A DNA stretch of 64,000 bases from contig JAODUO010000528.1 of assembly GCA_025642075.2 (NCBI GenBank), positions 124,001-188,000 of the forward strand, in the 5' to 3' direction. Positions 1 to 10,812 of this stretch are shown in pieces. A program made the position numbers and the translations under genes. Numbering within the stretch: the stretch's first letter is position 1; each line of letters starts with the position of its first letter. A model generated the notes under the pieces. That model did no database searches and was not told where the DNA came from. It saw only the letters and a list, made by a program, of their open reading frames with translations. This stretch comes from Ridgeia piscesae (taxonomy: Eukaryota; Annelida; Polychaeta; Sabellida; Siboglinidae).

Positions 1-2
1 TG

Positions 3-74
3 AATGTCCTGTGTCTCGGAGCAGGACCTTCAGGAGTAGACATATCTATAGAGATGGCACCCTTCGCCAAACAG
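3..74 (+). CDS. Flavin-containing monooxygenase, internal exon (penultimate)
   Basis: This exon encodes 24 residues, including VLCLGAGPSGVDIS, a GxGxSG Rossmann dinucleotide-binding motif of the second (NADPH-binding) kind found in flavin-containing monooxygenases and GS-OX-like relatives. It ends at a consensus donor (AACAG|GTAACA, gt at 75-76) in phase 0 and joins in frame to the exon at 312. The 5' side runs off the window, so the FAD-binding N-terminus is not visible. FMOs oxygenate nitrogen or sulfur nucleophiles using FAD, NADPH and O2. The last 40 bp of the exon and its donor are repeated in the following intron. Confidence 0.85.
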
Positions 75-311
75 GTAACATCTTCTCTTGGGTTGGGTGG
101 ATACAAATTACCTACAGACTATAGTGATTGCATCCTTTGCCAAATGGATTACTTTTTTCCTAGTTTGGTAGATATATCTATAGAGATGATACCATTCATT
201 AAGGTAACATGTTCTCATAGTTGAGTGTACATATCTATAGAGATGGCATCCTTCGACAAGCAGACAACATGTTCTCTTAGTCTGTTATAGATATATAACT
301 CTGCATTGCAG
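75..311 (+). repeat. FMO intron made of decayed copies of the preceding exon-donor junction
   Basis: The 237-bp intron contains about three diverged copies (near 98-165, 168-222 and 224-285) of the segment starting at 36 that includes the 3' end of the exon and its donor. The shared core reads ATCTATAGAGATG followed by a degenerate CCTTCGCCAAACAG. The copy near 168-215 still carries a donor-like AAGGTAACAT (gt at 204-205). The intron closes with the acceptor GCATTGCAG at 303-311. Confidence 0.7.
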
Positions 312-953
312 GTGTACTTGAGCCATAAGAAGAAGAAGGGACTACAAGCGCCTCTGCCAACCAATCTGCGTCAGACGGCCACAGTCGCGAGTCTGAAGCC
401 TGACAGTGCAGTGCTGACTACGGGGGAAGAGCTTCTTCTAGATGCGTTCATCGCTTGTACTGGCTATCTCTACACCTTCCCCTTCCTAGCACCCTCCTGT
501 CATGTCAACGTGGAGGACAATCGCGTGACGCCCCTCTACAAACACACCCTGCACACAGAGTACACCTCTCTTGCGTTTATTGGTCTATGCAGCAGTATTC
601 TGCCATTTCCTCAGTTTGACTGTCAGATCCGCTTCTGTCTGGCTGCATGGGATGGCAGCATGGAACTACCGACACAGTCAGAGATGGACGCAGATACAGA
701 CTGTGACTATAAGGCTAAGCTAGCAACCGGGGAACCACACAGACATGCCCACAAGTTGGCAGGGAGACAGTGGGAATACAACGATGAGCTAGCATCCCTC
801 GCTGGATTCCCCCCGCTCCCGCGCAGCTTGCCACAGATCTTTGACAGCATTCATGATGTGAAGGCAGAGAATATACTCGGTTACAAACACATGAAGGTGG
901 AGATCACAGGTCCAGACACGTATGTTCTCAGAAAGTTTCATGAATTAATATGA
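312..953 (+). CDS. Flavin-containing monooxygenase, terminal exon
   Basis: The exon starts after the acceptor TGCATTGCAG in phase 0, so VYLSHKKKKG follows directly on the upstream exon, and stops at TGA 951-953, giving 213 residues. ACTGYLYTFPFL corresponds to the FMO-identifying (F/L)ATGY region. It is followed by TPLYKHTLHTEYTSLAFIGL and LPFPQFDCQIRF, typical of the C-terminal half of invertebrate and yeast/plant-style (GS-OX-like) FMOs. No C-terminal hydrophobic anchor of the vertebrate FMO kind is present; the protein ends in RKFHELI. It converges on the minus-strand OTULIN-like gene, whose stop is 4 kb away. The family call is secure; the substrate is unknown. Confidence 0.92.
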   Translation: MYLSHKKKKGLQAPLPTNLRQTATVASLKPDSAVLTTGEELLLDAFIACTGYLYTFPFLAPSCHVNVEDNRVTPLYKHTLHTEYTSLAFIGLCSSILPFPQFDCQIRFCLAAWDGSMELPTQSEMDADTDCDYKAKLATGEPHRHAHKLAGRQWEYNDELASLAGFPPLPRSLPQIFDSIHDVKAENILGYKHMKVEITGPDTYVLRKFHELI

Positions 954-3900
954 TTATTTTCTAGTGGCAGTCAGCTGCTTCTTAATCTAGTGCAATAGTC
1001 ATCTTAACGGTGGTCTTATCAGTTCAGAAAGTCCAAAACACATATTTGTATTGGTCCTAATCACTCTGACAGCCCAAAACATAATATGAGTATTTTAGCT
1101 ATCCAAAGCAGCTTTCGATTCAATTGATGTCACTTTGTTACCAAGACATCAGCCACCAGGAGCTCACTTCTGAAATCCTTCATAGAGTCAATGTTCATAA
1201 GTGTGTGCAACTCAGGAAGTGGTGCCACTCCATAGGTGGTGCCACTCAGTAGGTGGTGGGACTGTGTCAATCTAAGTTTCCATTGCAATATATGATGATG
1301 ACTTAAATACCATGACCATTATGAAATTCTGTTCATACATACATTTATAGTTTTCTTGTGATAATGTCGTAATCAGAAGGAAATGGAACAGTCTGTTCAG
1401 TATTGATAATTCACCATTCTGTGCAACAGAATCGGGTGTGGGCAATTATTGTGTGCTTTCTGGGGTAAAACAAATATGAATTACCTTGGTAAATAGTGTT
1501 TTATAGCAACATGTTTAAATGGGTAAACAGTAAATATTTTCACATCTATAATATTGTTGAGCTGTCTAAGTAATTTGGCATGACTACATAGTATTTGATA
1601 TCTATTTTTACATTCTTTGACCTTGTTTTTTAATTATGTTACATTAATGTCATGTTGTTTCAGAATATATTTGAGTGCATATCAACTGTAGTCATTATTG
1701 AACAAGCAACATATAAATATATAGATACACTGCGGATGGCTGTGTTAATGGTGATACAGAAGATAACTTCTGGTGCGCCTAATTCCGTGAAAATCAAGCT
1801 GAGGTGCATCAAAAAAGTAAATATAATGGTTACTAACATGAAAGAGCTGTATGTAATAAAGTATGTATTTAAAATGATATAATGAACAGGATTCCAATGC
1901 AGACTCAAGTCCAATATTGTGAAAAAGGTAATTACAATAGCCTGGTATACTAGTAACTATCACAGTTGCAGAAGTTATTGAATTGATCAAGCTGATGTAC
2001 TTTTTAATTTTTATATCATTACATGCATGTGTCTTATACAAATAAATAATGTTATAGGAAGAACTATCTTGAGATGCGAACTTTGTTTATCTGCCAGGAC
2101 AAAAGTACCCCCCATGTGATGTGCTTGTTTTAGCATCTTAATATGTAAATTTTATGCCACTGAAAAAATGAAATGAAAAAGTACAACAAAGACACCTCTG
2201 TATATAACCACATATCAGTTTATTTCATATTTCTAACCACTAATAAATAAATTAACTTATGTTGATACCGACTCTTGTAGTCATAATGTTTCCAACATAT
2301 AATTATATTTAAGATGAACTGTGATGACCCAACAGCATGTAATTAATTACCTTGGCATGCAACCATTTACTAAATCTCAAGCTACATGTATCTTCCAAAA
2401 TGTCAGTGCACTATTCCAAACACATGTTATTCTACCATGGTGGCACTGCATGTAACGATGTATCTTGACCAATCAATGGTTAGTGATAGTGGGCTATGTG
2501 GTTACACCCTACAATGGTAACAAGTTTACAAATAAATGTAATTGCTGCCATGTTGAATACCTGCTGGTAGTTGCATATTTTTCGTCATGTCATCTCTTCA
2601 ACTTGTCACATGCTGGCACAGTGTGACCACTTACTCAGCCTCGCTGGAAATAACTCAGTTTCTACCACCACTATGCCCCAATATATATTCAAATTAGATG
2701 TCATCATTTATGTACATTGATGCAACAAGGCTGAGTACGTTGTTACATATACACTGTAGCATTATGTGTTTTCGGCTGACATAATGTACTTGTCAAGACA
2801 TCTCTGTACAGCAGTGAATTACAGCCGGTAGTTATTTGTTAAATCATGTAAATACATTCGTCTGTTACAAACTGTAAAAGTCTCTATGTCCAAGTACAGA
2901 CCAGTGCACTGTACTAACACACAACAGTCGCACAACCAACATGTGAATCCAGGCAAACACACCTTGTGCACACATTTATGCACACAACTAACAATTATGC
3001 TTCAGCACCAGTGAATCAAAGGTTAAGTATAATACGTATAATACTTATAATACTTATAATACTTATAATACTCATAAATCCATCATGAACTCAACCAAGT
3101 GATAGCAATGTCTGCTAAATTATTTCAAGCTAAGCACATCACACACTGTGTGCCTTCTGGCAATAATACAAAATCAACTCACACATGCTTAACCATCTAC
3201 CAGACAATTATCTCCATAACAGCATGGCACTTCTTTTCTTGTTAGCCACTTGCTTTCTGACACACCAACACTGCTTATTTGGCTTTTGATAATACATCTA
3301 TGTAATGTGTACAGTAGGCACTGATAGTGTAACAGTAACTCAAGAACACAGACTATAACTTCTTCAAAGCAATACAACTTTTCACTTGAACTATTGGAGA
3401 TATTTTGCCGTTCAGAAAACGATCTACCAGCAACCATGTCCCACAAGAATAACCCATGCAAAACATGTATCGATCAACCAATCAGTTTCTACAGAAGCAT
3501 CCAATTGCATAAAATTGTCCTACTATCATGCACACATCTAACATTTAAACTCTGCTAGCTGCTGAATGGTGAACACAATTTTGGTAATCTAAACCAAGTA
3601 TGTGTATATAAGATTGTTCTGATGCGACACATTCACTGGCTATATGTGAAAGTCAGCAGCAGTGTCTCGACGTGGTTTGTCTATCAGCTGACATACTGTC
3701 ATTTGGTTCTTGTATCGCTACTTAGTACCTAGGTCAGGTTCCATACAAGACAATCACACCCAGCCTACTGCTCAATACAAGACATTTATCAAGGTTAAAA
3801 TAACACAAATAATTATGTGGACAAATGAATGTATCCTTGCAATAAATGAGTCAAACTGAAGGTGTATTAATTAGTACAGTACTACTGAAGACGCCAACAA

Positions 3901-4956
3901 CAATAGCCATATCTGATGCTATAACCAGTCATGATTAATATAAGTTGCATAAATTTAACAAACTCACAAACAATGACGTTAGAGTCGAGTGGTGTTAATG
4001 CGAAACTAATGCATGAGCGGGGTGAGAGCACTTTCTCTTTGTTACAATTACAACAGGCACTGAAGCGACATGCACTTGCAATCCATGTCAACAACATATT
4101 CTGTCAGTCTTTAAATAATGATTGATCACACAGTGTCCATAAACAGCATAGCTGTATATTTATTTCCCAACAGATTCCGCAACGTTGAAACAAGAGCAAT
4201 GAATCCTGTGTTGCCTAGTGTGTGTCCTAACTAAATACTAGGCAAAACTAACAGGTGTTCAACAGTTTGAAAAGAACGAAAATCATTCTACAACTTAAAT
4301 GTGCACTTCGGCCTTAAACAATGCAAGTCCCCTAGGTGACAGCAAAACTTCCATCGAAATTAAACTCTCCTTTATTTAAGGATGAAGTTTATGCCAAGAG
4401 ACAACATTTTGGAAGTGATGCTTTCAGGGATGGCATGTTCTGGAGAGCATTCTTTGTTACCCTCCTTAAGACTCCACTCCTTAAGACTCCACCCCCTCAC
4501 CATTTGTTTCACACTGTCAACTCAATCAGTAATTCCACAAGTAGTCAAACTGAGAATAAGAAATACTTCATACGTTCTTTTTTCAGGAAACAAGTTAATT
4601 CCTTAAAATTATTTGATAAACACGTTAACTTTAGATATTTAACAGTTTAATCAATTGTCAATGTTTTCACATAAAAATAAATCAAAATATAACCTTCAAA
4701 ATGTGGCTAAAGTTGCTGGCTTATTCAGTAAATAAAATCTATTTCTTAAAGGCAATCTGACAACCAATCACCACAGAGAAAACTAACCAGTGACAAGATG
4801 TGACCGTGACCATCACATTCTGTGGATCTCTAGCTATGCAGACCTGCTGCAGTTTGTACGTAGACACTATAAACTTCTTATTGGCCATTGTCTATAACTT
4901 TACTGTTCATCTCCATCTACAACCATGAGTCTGGGTGACCATTCCTATGACCACCT
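954..4956. other. Intergenic region between convergent FMO and OTULIN-like genes
   Basis: This is 4 kb of AT-rich sequence with no convincing exon. The short ORFs (for example 1652-1882, 3189-3461, 4336-4650) have no recognisable domain and no splice context. Possible polyadenylation signals are AATAAA at 1855-1860 for FMO on the plus strand and AATAAA on the minus strand near 4369 for the OTULIN-like gene; neither is proven. A short 10-bp tandem repeat (ATAATACTT type) lies at about 3028-3075. Confidence 0.6.
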
Positions 4957-5130
4957 TCACTTGACGACAACATTGTAGTGGTGACTGTCTTCAGCAATCA
5001 TGTACACCTTGGGGAAGGAGTCTGCTCCATCGTCAGGGTAATGAGACATAAAGTCATCCTTGCCATACTGAGATGGACGGGCCACCTCTATCTTCACACT
5101 GAGAGTGTGGCCAAGGAGGAACATCTCAAT
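4957..5130 (-). CDS. OTULIN: OTULIN-like exon 7: C-terminus with catalytic His and Asn
   Basis: This exon encodes the last 57 residues and a TGA stop (4959 to 4957). It begins after an acceptor (ct at 5131-5132 on the plus strand) with IEMFLLGHTLSVKIEVAR, continues with YPDDGADSFP and ends VYMIAEDSHHYNVVVK. HHYNV corresponds to the RHYN-I/V motif holding the catalytic His and Asn of OTULIN; here they are predicted residues 922 and 924. No ETSL-like C-terminal PDZ ligand, as known for human OTULIN, is present: the protein ends in VVVK. The intron just upstream begins with three tandem copies of a unit of about 45-55 bp. Confidence 0.9.
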   Translation of the reverse strand: MEMFLLGHTLSVKIEVARPSQYGKDDFMSHYPDDGADSFPKVYMIAEDSHHYNVVVK

Positions 5131-6041
5131 CTGAAACAGAAATAATCTCCCTTGTAAGAACTATCATATATTACTTATTAAGTAATGAAACAAAAATAAT
5201 CTCCCCTGTAATAACTGTCATATATTACTTATTAAGTAATAATAATCTCCCCGTGAGAACTGTCATATATTACTATTCATATATAACAATAATCATTCTA
5301 AATAAAATCTGTAAAATGTTATTAACAAATGCAACATCATATTCAAAATTCAGAAAAACATTTCTGGTTCTTTAATGGCTCATGTTATTGTGCAATTAAG
5401 CATGTCCTTAACAGCGAAAAAAATTCAATTTTCCCTCCCACTGGGTGTGAGCCGTCACTCTAATCAGTTTACGCTCGTCATTTAGGCTGTGACATTAATA
5501 CGCATACATTCATCAAGTGGATACTACACAAGAGGAACAGCCACAGCAGCAATTAGAATGACATCAGAATAATCATTTAGATGTCATAACTGCAGCCTGA
5601 AGTGGGGCACATCATTCATACAGAAGTCAAATCATAAAACATTGGTATACATTAAGCAAATATAGGGCAACTGTTGATGACTTTCACAAACTGGTACAGC
5701 AAAATCAAATTATCTATGATAATCTTCTCCAATTTTGTTCTTCTGGTTGTGAACTACAATGTATATTAATTTGGAGGGCATTATACATATGTGAGATGAA
5801 CAACTAACAATAAGTTTTATCCAGTGATTATTTCTTGGCCATCTGACATATTATGTTATGAAACTATGTGTCACAGTAATTAAGGACCCTAGCTGCAACA
5901 GTGAAATGTAGAGAGATAAATACTGTTTAAACGCAGTGAGAAGGGAAATTCAAACATGTCAAGATGTCAAATTTGTGTACAAATTTAATTATAGTTATGG
6001 AACATTTCAAAATGGACTCCGGGCTATGTGCTGCCTCCTAC
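5131..6041 (-). repeat. Intron 6 with three tandem copies next to the exon 7 acceptor
   Basis: Three copies of a unit containing ATAATCTCCC, CTATCATATATTAC and TTATTAAGTAAT lie at about 5140-5285, starting within 10 bp of the exon 7 acceptor. The rest of the 911-bp intron is AT-rich with no coding signal. Confidence 0.75.
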
Positions 6042-6314
6042 CTGCTCTATGCCAGTTGAATCACCAATCCTGTCGATGTGGTTCCTGAAGAGCATCTCTG
6101 GGGTGTGGGATGTTTCTCGCGCATACAGCAACCATACAAAGATTGGCACACGGTTGCCACACAAATTGTCCTCATACAGAGACAGGGCATTCAGCATCAT
6201 GAGCACTTTTACTGCCTCCAGCAGCTGAAGATCGACTTCCGGGTTGTGGTTGAGCAGCAGATGCAGGTAGCGGGTGCGATCTTCATAGCGGTTAAGCTGT
6301 GACAGTCTGTCAAT
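6042..6314 (-). CDS. OTULIN: OTULIN-like exon 6: OTU-domain core
   Basis: This exon encodes about 91 residues, from IDRLSQLNRYEDRTRY through LLEAVKVLMMLNALSLYEDN and PIFVWLLYARETSHTP to RNHIDRIGDSTGIEQ. The stretch LYEAVKFLML...LLFAR(D/E)TS...NHLN.(V/I)G.T.GLEQ is characteristic of OTULIN and OTULINL. The donor GAGCAG|GTAGGAGG (plus-strand ac at 6040-6041) is in phase 0 and joins IEMFLL of exon 7, recreating the family's GLEQ(V/I)EMF junction. The 5' boundary at 6314 (acceptor GCGACAG|ATTGAC) was chosen for phase 0 and the better upstream pyrimidine content; a second in-phase acceptor 18 bp inside (exon end 6296) is possible. Confidence 0.88.
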
Positions 6315-7992
6315 CTGTCGCACACAACACAACCAACAGTGAGTGAGCTATGTATACAGCCAAACTGATGTAAAACTCACACTAAGACAGTCCAAATTGT
6401 ACTGAATACTGTCTTCTTATTTACATATACTGTACCCACAGCTCAACAGTGAGTAAAACAATTATATACTTAATTAGTGTTACACACCCACAGGACATCA
6501 CACCACGTGTTACATGCCCACAGGACATCACACCACGTGTTACATGCCAACAGGACATCACACCACGTGTTACATGCCAACAGGACACCACATCACGTGT
6601 TACATGCCCACAGGACACCACATCACGTGTTACATGTCCACAGGACATCATACCACGTGTTACATGCCAACAGGACACCACACCACGTGTTACATGCCAA
6701 CAGGACACCACACCACGTGTTACATGCCCACAGGACATCATACCACGTGCTACAAGCCCACAGGACATCACACCACGTGTTACATGCCCACAGGACATCA
6801 TACCACGTGTTACATGCCCACAGGACATCCATCATACCACGTGTTACATGCCCACAGGACATCATACCACGTGTTACATGCCCACAGGACATCATACCAC
6901 ATGTTACATGCCCACAGGACATCATACCACATGTTATATGCCAACAGGACACCACATCACATGTTACATGCCCACAGGACATCACATCACGTATTACATG
7001 CCCACAGGACATCATACCATGTGTTACATGCCCACAGGACAGCACACCATGTGTTACATGCCCACAGGACACCACACCCTGTGTTACATGCCCACAGGAC
7101 ATGACACCACGTGTTACATGCCCACAGGACACCACACCACGTGTTACATGCCCACAGGACACCACACCATGTGTTACATGCCCACAGGACACCACACCAC
7201 GTGTTACATGCCCACAGGACACCATACCAAGTGTTACATGCCCACAGGATACCACACCACGTGTTACATGCCCACAGGACACCATACCAAGTGTTACATG
7301 CCCACAGGACACCATACCAAGTGTTACTTGCCCACAGGACAGCACACGATGTGCTACACACCAACAGGACACCACACTACATGTTACACACCAACAAGAT
7401 ACAACACCACGTGTTACACACCAACAGGACACCACACCACGTGTTAGACACCAACAGGACACCACACCATGTGTTAGACACCAACAGGACACCACACCAT
7501 GTGTTAGACACCAACAGGACACCACACCATGTGTTAGACATCAACAGGACACCACACCATGTGTTAGACACCAACAGGACACCACACCATGTGTTAGACA
7601 CCAACAGGACACCACACCATGTGTTAGACACCAACAGGACACCACACCATGTGTTAGACACCAACAGGACACCACACCATGTGTTAGACACCAACAGGAC
7701 ACCACACCATGTGTTAGACACCAACAGGACACCACACCATGTGTTAGACACCAACAGGACACCACACCATGTGTTATGCACCAACAGGACTCCACACTAA
7801 GTGTTACACACCAACAAGACACATGAGGCAACTGAAGGTATCACATGTGTTATCATTCAAAGTTATATGCAATGGACAAACTTATTACACTTCTTTTTAG
7901 AAGGGTGTTAACTGAAGACATATTCCAGATTATATGAAAGACATGCATCTATTACATTATTGCTTCCATTGTAATATCTGTCTTTTTCCTAC
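6315..7992 (-). repeat. Intron 5, mostly a 30-bp E-box minisatellite (about 6480-7825)
   Basis: About 45 copies of a 30-bp unit fill 6480-7825. The unit contains ACAGGACATCACACCACGTG then TTACATGCCC or TTAGACACCA. The first half mostly carries the palindrome CACGTG (roughly twenty copies), which drifts to CACATG or CATGTG; from about 7440 the units are a homogeneous subfamily with GTTAGACACCAACAGGACAC. Because 30 is divisible by three, several frames on both strands stay open; these ORFs are artefacts. The remaining 150 bp on each side is unremarkable. Confidence 0.9.
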
Positions 7993-8124
7993 CTGTTCAC
8001 ACAGACAGCGCAAACAGTCCTTTAGAGTGTCCTTCACTTTGTCCTTGCTGTAGGGAAGACGATTGGCAAAGTGCCAGCTGTGCAGGTAACCATAGCGACG
8101 ATCTTCAAACACATTCTCCAGTCG
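7993..8124 (-). CDS. OTULIN: OTULIN-like exon 5: OTU-domain segment after the catalytic exon
   Basis: This 44-codon exon encodes RLENVFEDRRYGYLHSWHF, then NRLPYSKDKVKDTLKDCLR and CLCEQ. It is positioned like the W(I)xQW...L.KIKESLTLLRKKW helix region of OTULIN. It has an excellent acceptor in gene sense (TTGTTTTCCTCAG|CGACTGG) and donor (GAACAG|GTAGGAAA, plus-strand ac at 7991-7992), both phase 0. The codon choice is clearly coding compared with the AT-rich flanks. A 53-bp minisatellite starts about 15 bp upstream of its acceptor. Confidence 0.85.
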
Positions 8125-9710
8125 CTGAGGAAAACAAGGACAACTGTAACCACTCTAGCAGGTCTTTGTAAGAAAGACAACAAAAACAACAGACAACTGT
8201 AACCACTCTAGCAGGTCTTTGTAAGAAAGACAACAAAAACAACAGACAACTGTAACCACTCTAGCAGGTCTTTGTAAGAAAGACAACAAAAACAACAGAC
8301 AACTGTAACCACTCTAGCAGGTCTTTGTAAGAAAGACAACAAAAACAACGACAACTGTAACCACTCTAGCAGGTCTTTGTAAGAAAGACAACAAAAACAA
8401 CAGACAACTGTAACCACTCTAGCAGGTCTTTGTAAGAAAGACAACAAAAACAACAGACAACTGTAACCACTCTAGCAGGTCTTTGTAAGAAAGACAACAA
8501 AAACAACGACAACTGTAACCACTCTAGCAGGTCTTTGTAAGAAAGACAACAAAAACAACAGACAACTGTAACCACTCTAGCAGGTCTTTGTAAGAAAGAC
8601 AACAAAAACAACAGACAACTGTAACCACTCTAGCAGGTCTTTGTAAGAAAGACAACAAAAACAACAGACAACTGTAACCACTCTAGCAGGTCTTTGTAAG
8701 AAAGACAACAAAAACAACAGACAACTGTAACCACTCTAGCAGGTCTTTGTAAGAAAGACAACAAAAACAACAGACAACTGTAACCACTCTAGCAGGTCTT
8801 TGTAAGAAAGACAACAAAAACAACAGACAACTGTAACCACTCTAGCAGGTCTTTGTAAGAAAGACAACAAAAACAACAGACAACTGTAACCACTCTAGCA
8901 GGTCTTTGTAAGAAAGACAACAAAAACAACAGACAACTGTAACCACTCTAGCAGGTCTTTGTAAGAAAGACAACAAAAACAACAGACAACTGTAACCACT
9001 CTAGCAGGTCTTTGTAAGAAAGACAACAAAAACAACGACAACTGTAACCACTCTAGCAGGTCTTTGTAAGAAAGACAACAAAAACACCGACAACTGTAAC
9101 CACTCTAGCAGGTCTTTGTAAGAAAGACAACAAAAACAACAGAGAATGATACATCTAGCATTGGTAATAACAGTAGCTGTTTGATACCTTATTAATATTT
9201 AATATGCTGTGATGTACTGGATGTTGCAATAAACCAAGTAAAATACATTATTAGTTCAGTGTACTCTAAAGTGCTACAAATAAGACGTCCTGAAATATGA
9301 AACCCTCATATAAGTTTTGCAGTAGCTCTCAGAATCAATTACCATGAGCAGCCTAGTTTACATAGGACAGCTGCACATGTATACAACTTGGTATACACAT
9401 GAAGTTGGCTGCATTTAAAGAGACATGCTTCCAGTGCAATTTGGTGGTTCAGTCAAATGTCTGTGATGAGACCTGACTGATTCTTGTAATTGTAGCTAAC
9501 TTATGTTTATGTAGCAACATTTATGACATTCCAATGGAGACTGTGTAGTAATTTCATCTGATACATCATGGGTGTGGTTGAGTTGGACGCAGTTGGTTGG
9601 TCACTAACCACCTGATAAAGGTCTCACCGCTCCTAAGCGGTGACATATAGGAATATGTTCTCGATGCTTGATCCATTTAACCACACTGTGCCTGTATGTC
9701 TTTGCCTTAC
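8125..9710 (-). repeat. Intron 4 with 53-bp minisatellite abutting the exon 5 acceptor (8137-9143)
   Basis: Nineteen or so near-identical direct copies of a 53-bp unit (51 bp where ACAGAC is shortened to ACGAC) cover 8137-9143. Unit parts are CAACTGTAACCACTCTAGCA, GGTCTTTGTAAG and AAAGACAACAAAAACAAC. In gene sense the unit is pyrimidine-rich (GTTGTTTTTGTTGTCTTTC) and its GGTTACAGTTGTC portion is shared with the tract just before the real acceptor. Unlike a CRISPR array there are no spacers. From 9144 to 9710 the intron is unique, AT-rich sequence. Confidence 0.9.
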
Positions 9711-9863
9711 CTGTAGGGTGCCATTGAGGGTGACGATGCCCCTGTAGGCAAGCAGGTTGTTGACTAGGGCCTGGTAGAGCACAGAGCGTAGGGCACAGTA
9801 GTTGTCACCCCGTACCACACACAGGTGAGACAAACCAAACAAACTTGGGATCTGGTGGTATGC
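9711..9863 (-). CDS. OTULIN: OTULIN-like exon 4: catalytic cysteine exon
   Basis: This 51-codon exon reads AYHQIPSLFGLSHLCVV, then RGDNYCALRSVLYQALV and NNLLAYRGIVTLNGTLQ. RGDNYCALR is the signature around the catalytic Asp and Cys of OTULIN; vertebrate OTULINL has lost the Cys at this point. The predicted Cys is residue 708 and the Asp residue 705. The acceptor is TTGTTGTAG|GCATAC (plus-strand ct at 9864-9865) and the donor CTACAG|GTAAGGC (ac at 9709-9710), both phase 0. The junction with exon 3 gives MRKAYHQI, matching the family's M(R)K(A/M)(G)YEE. Confidence 0.92.
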
Positions 9864-10812
9864 CTACAACAATGTCACACATGTGGTCACAGACTTACAA
9901 CAACAATGTCACATCGGTAATCACAGACTTACAACAACAATGTCACATCTGTAGTCACAAACTTACAACAACAACGTCACATCTGTAGTCACAAACTTAC
10001 AACAACATTGTCATACCTGTAGTCAGACTTACAACAGCAACGTCACATCTGTAGTCACAAACTTACATCAACAACGTCACATCTGTAGTCACAAACTTAC
10101 AACAACATTGTCATACCTGTAGTCAGACTTACAACAGCAACGTCACATCTGTAGTCACAAACTTACAACAACAACGTCACATCTGTAGTCACAAACTTAC
10201 AACAACATTGTCATACCTGTAGTCAGACTTACAACAGCAACGTCACATCTGTAGTCACAAACTTACATCAACAACGTCACATCTGTAGTCACAAACTTAC
10301 AACAACATTGTCATACCTGTAGTCAGACTTACAACAGCAACGTCACATCTGTAGTCACAAACTTACAACAACAACGTCACATCTGTAGTCACAAACTTAC
10401 AACAACATTGTCATACCTGTAGTCAGACTTACAACAGCAACGTCACATCTGTAGTCACAAACTTACATCAACAATGTCACACCTGTCGTCATGCACTTAC
10501 TATAACAATGTCAATGTGTGATTGGAAATATGTGACTGGGAATGTGACAAAGCTTGTGATTGGAAGTATGTGACAGTAAGTGTGGTCTGACTGTTGTGAT
10601 TGGTTGACCACGTTGGCAATGCAGGTGCATTTCTGAACCGGTTTGTCGGTTATGCAAGTAACAATTTATTCAGCTTAATTGAGAAGCACCTGGCAAAGAC
10701 AAGACAGGAATGCCACAAACATATCGCAAAATAAATGGATTAACTTTCACTGGTGTGCATGGAATTTAATGAATCATTGTTTTGTAAATGTAATCACCAA
10801 CAGTGATCTCAC
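9864..10812 (-). repeat. Intron 3 with higher-order repeat (9866-10500) grown on the exon 4 acceptor
   Basis: Units of about 33 bp (AACTTACAACAACAACGTCA, CATCTGTAGTCAC) are organised in exact 100-bp blocks (landmark TCATACCTGTAGTCAGACTT at 10011, 10111, 10211, 10311 and 10411). Blocks alternate ACTTACATCA and ACTTACAACA, giving a 200-bp higher-order period. In gene sense every unit carries GTAAGT and CTACAG, and the last unit ends GACATTGTTGTAG, which is the real acceptor of exon 4. The region 10500-10812 is unique. Confidence 0.85.

Noticed and set aside
6449..7831. Very long ORFs (up to about 450 codons, several frames, both strands) encoding decapeptide repeats
   Set aside because: They exist only because a 30-bp repeat without stops is a multiple of three. 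Equivalent ORFs are open on both strands, and the array lies inside an intron of the OTULIN-like gene.
8137..9143. Regularly spaced identical repeats suggestive of a CRISPR array
   Set aside because: The 53-bp units are contiguous with no variable spacers, and the genome is an intron-bearing animal; it is a minisatellite.
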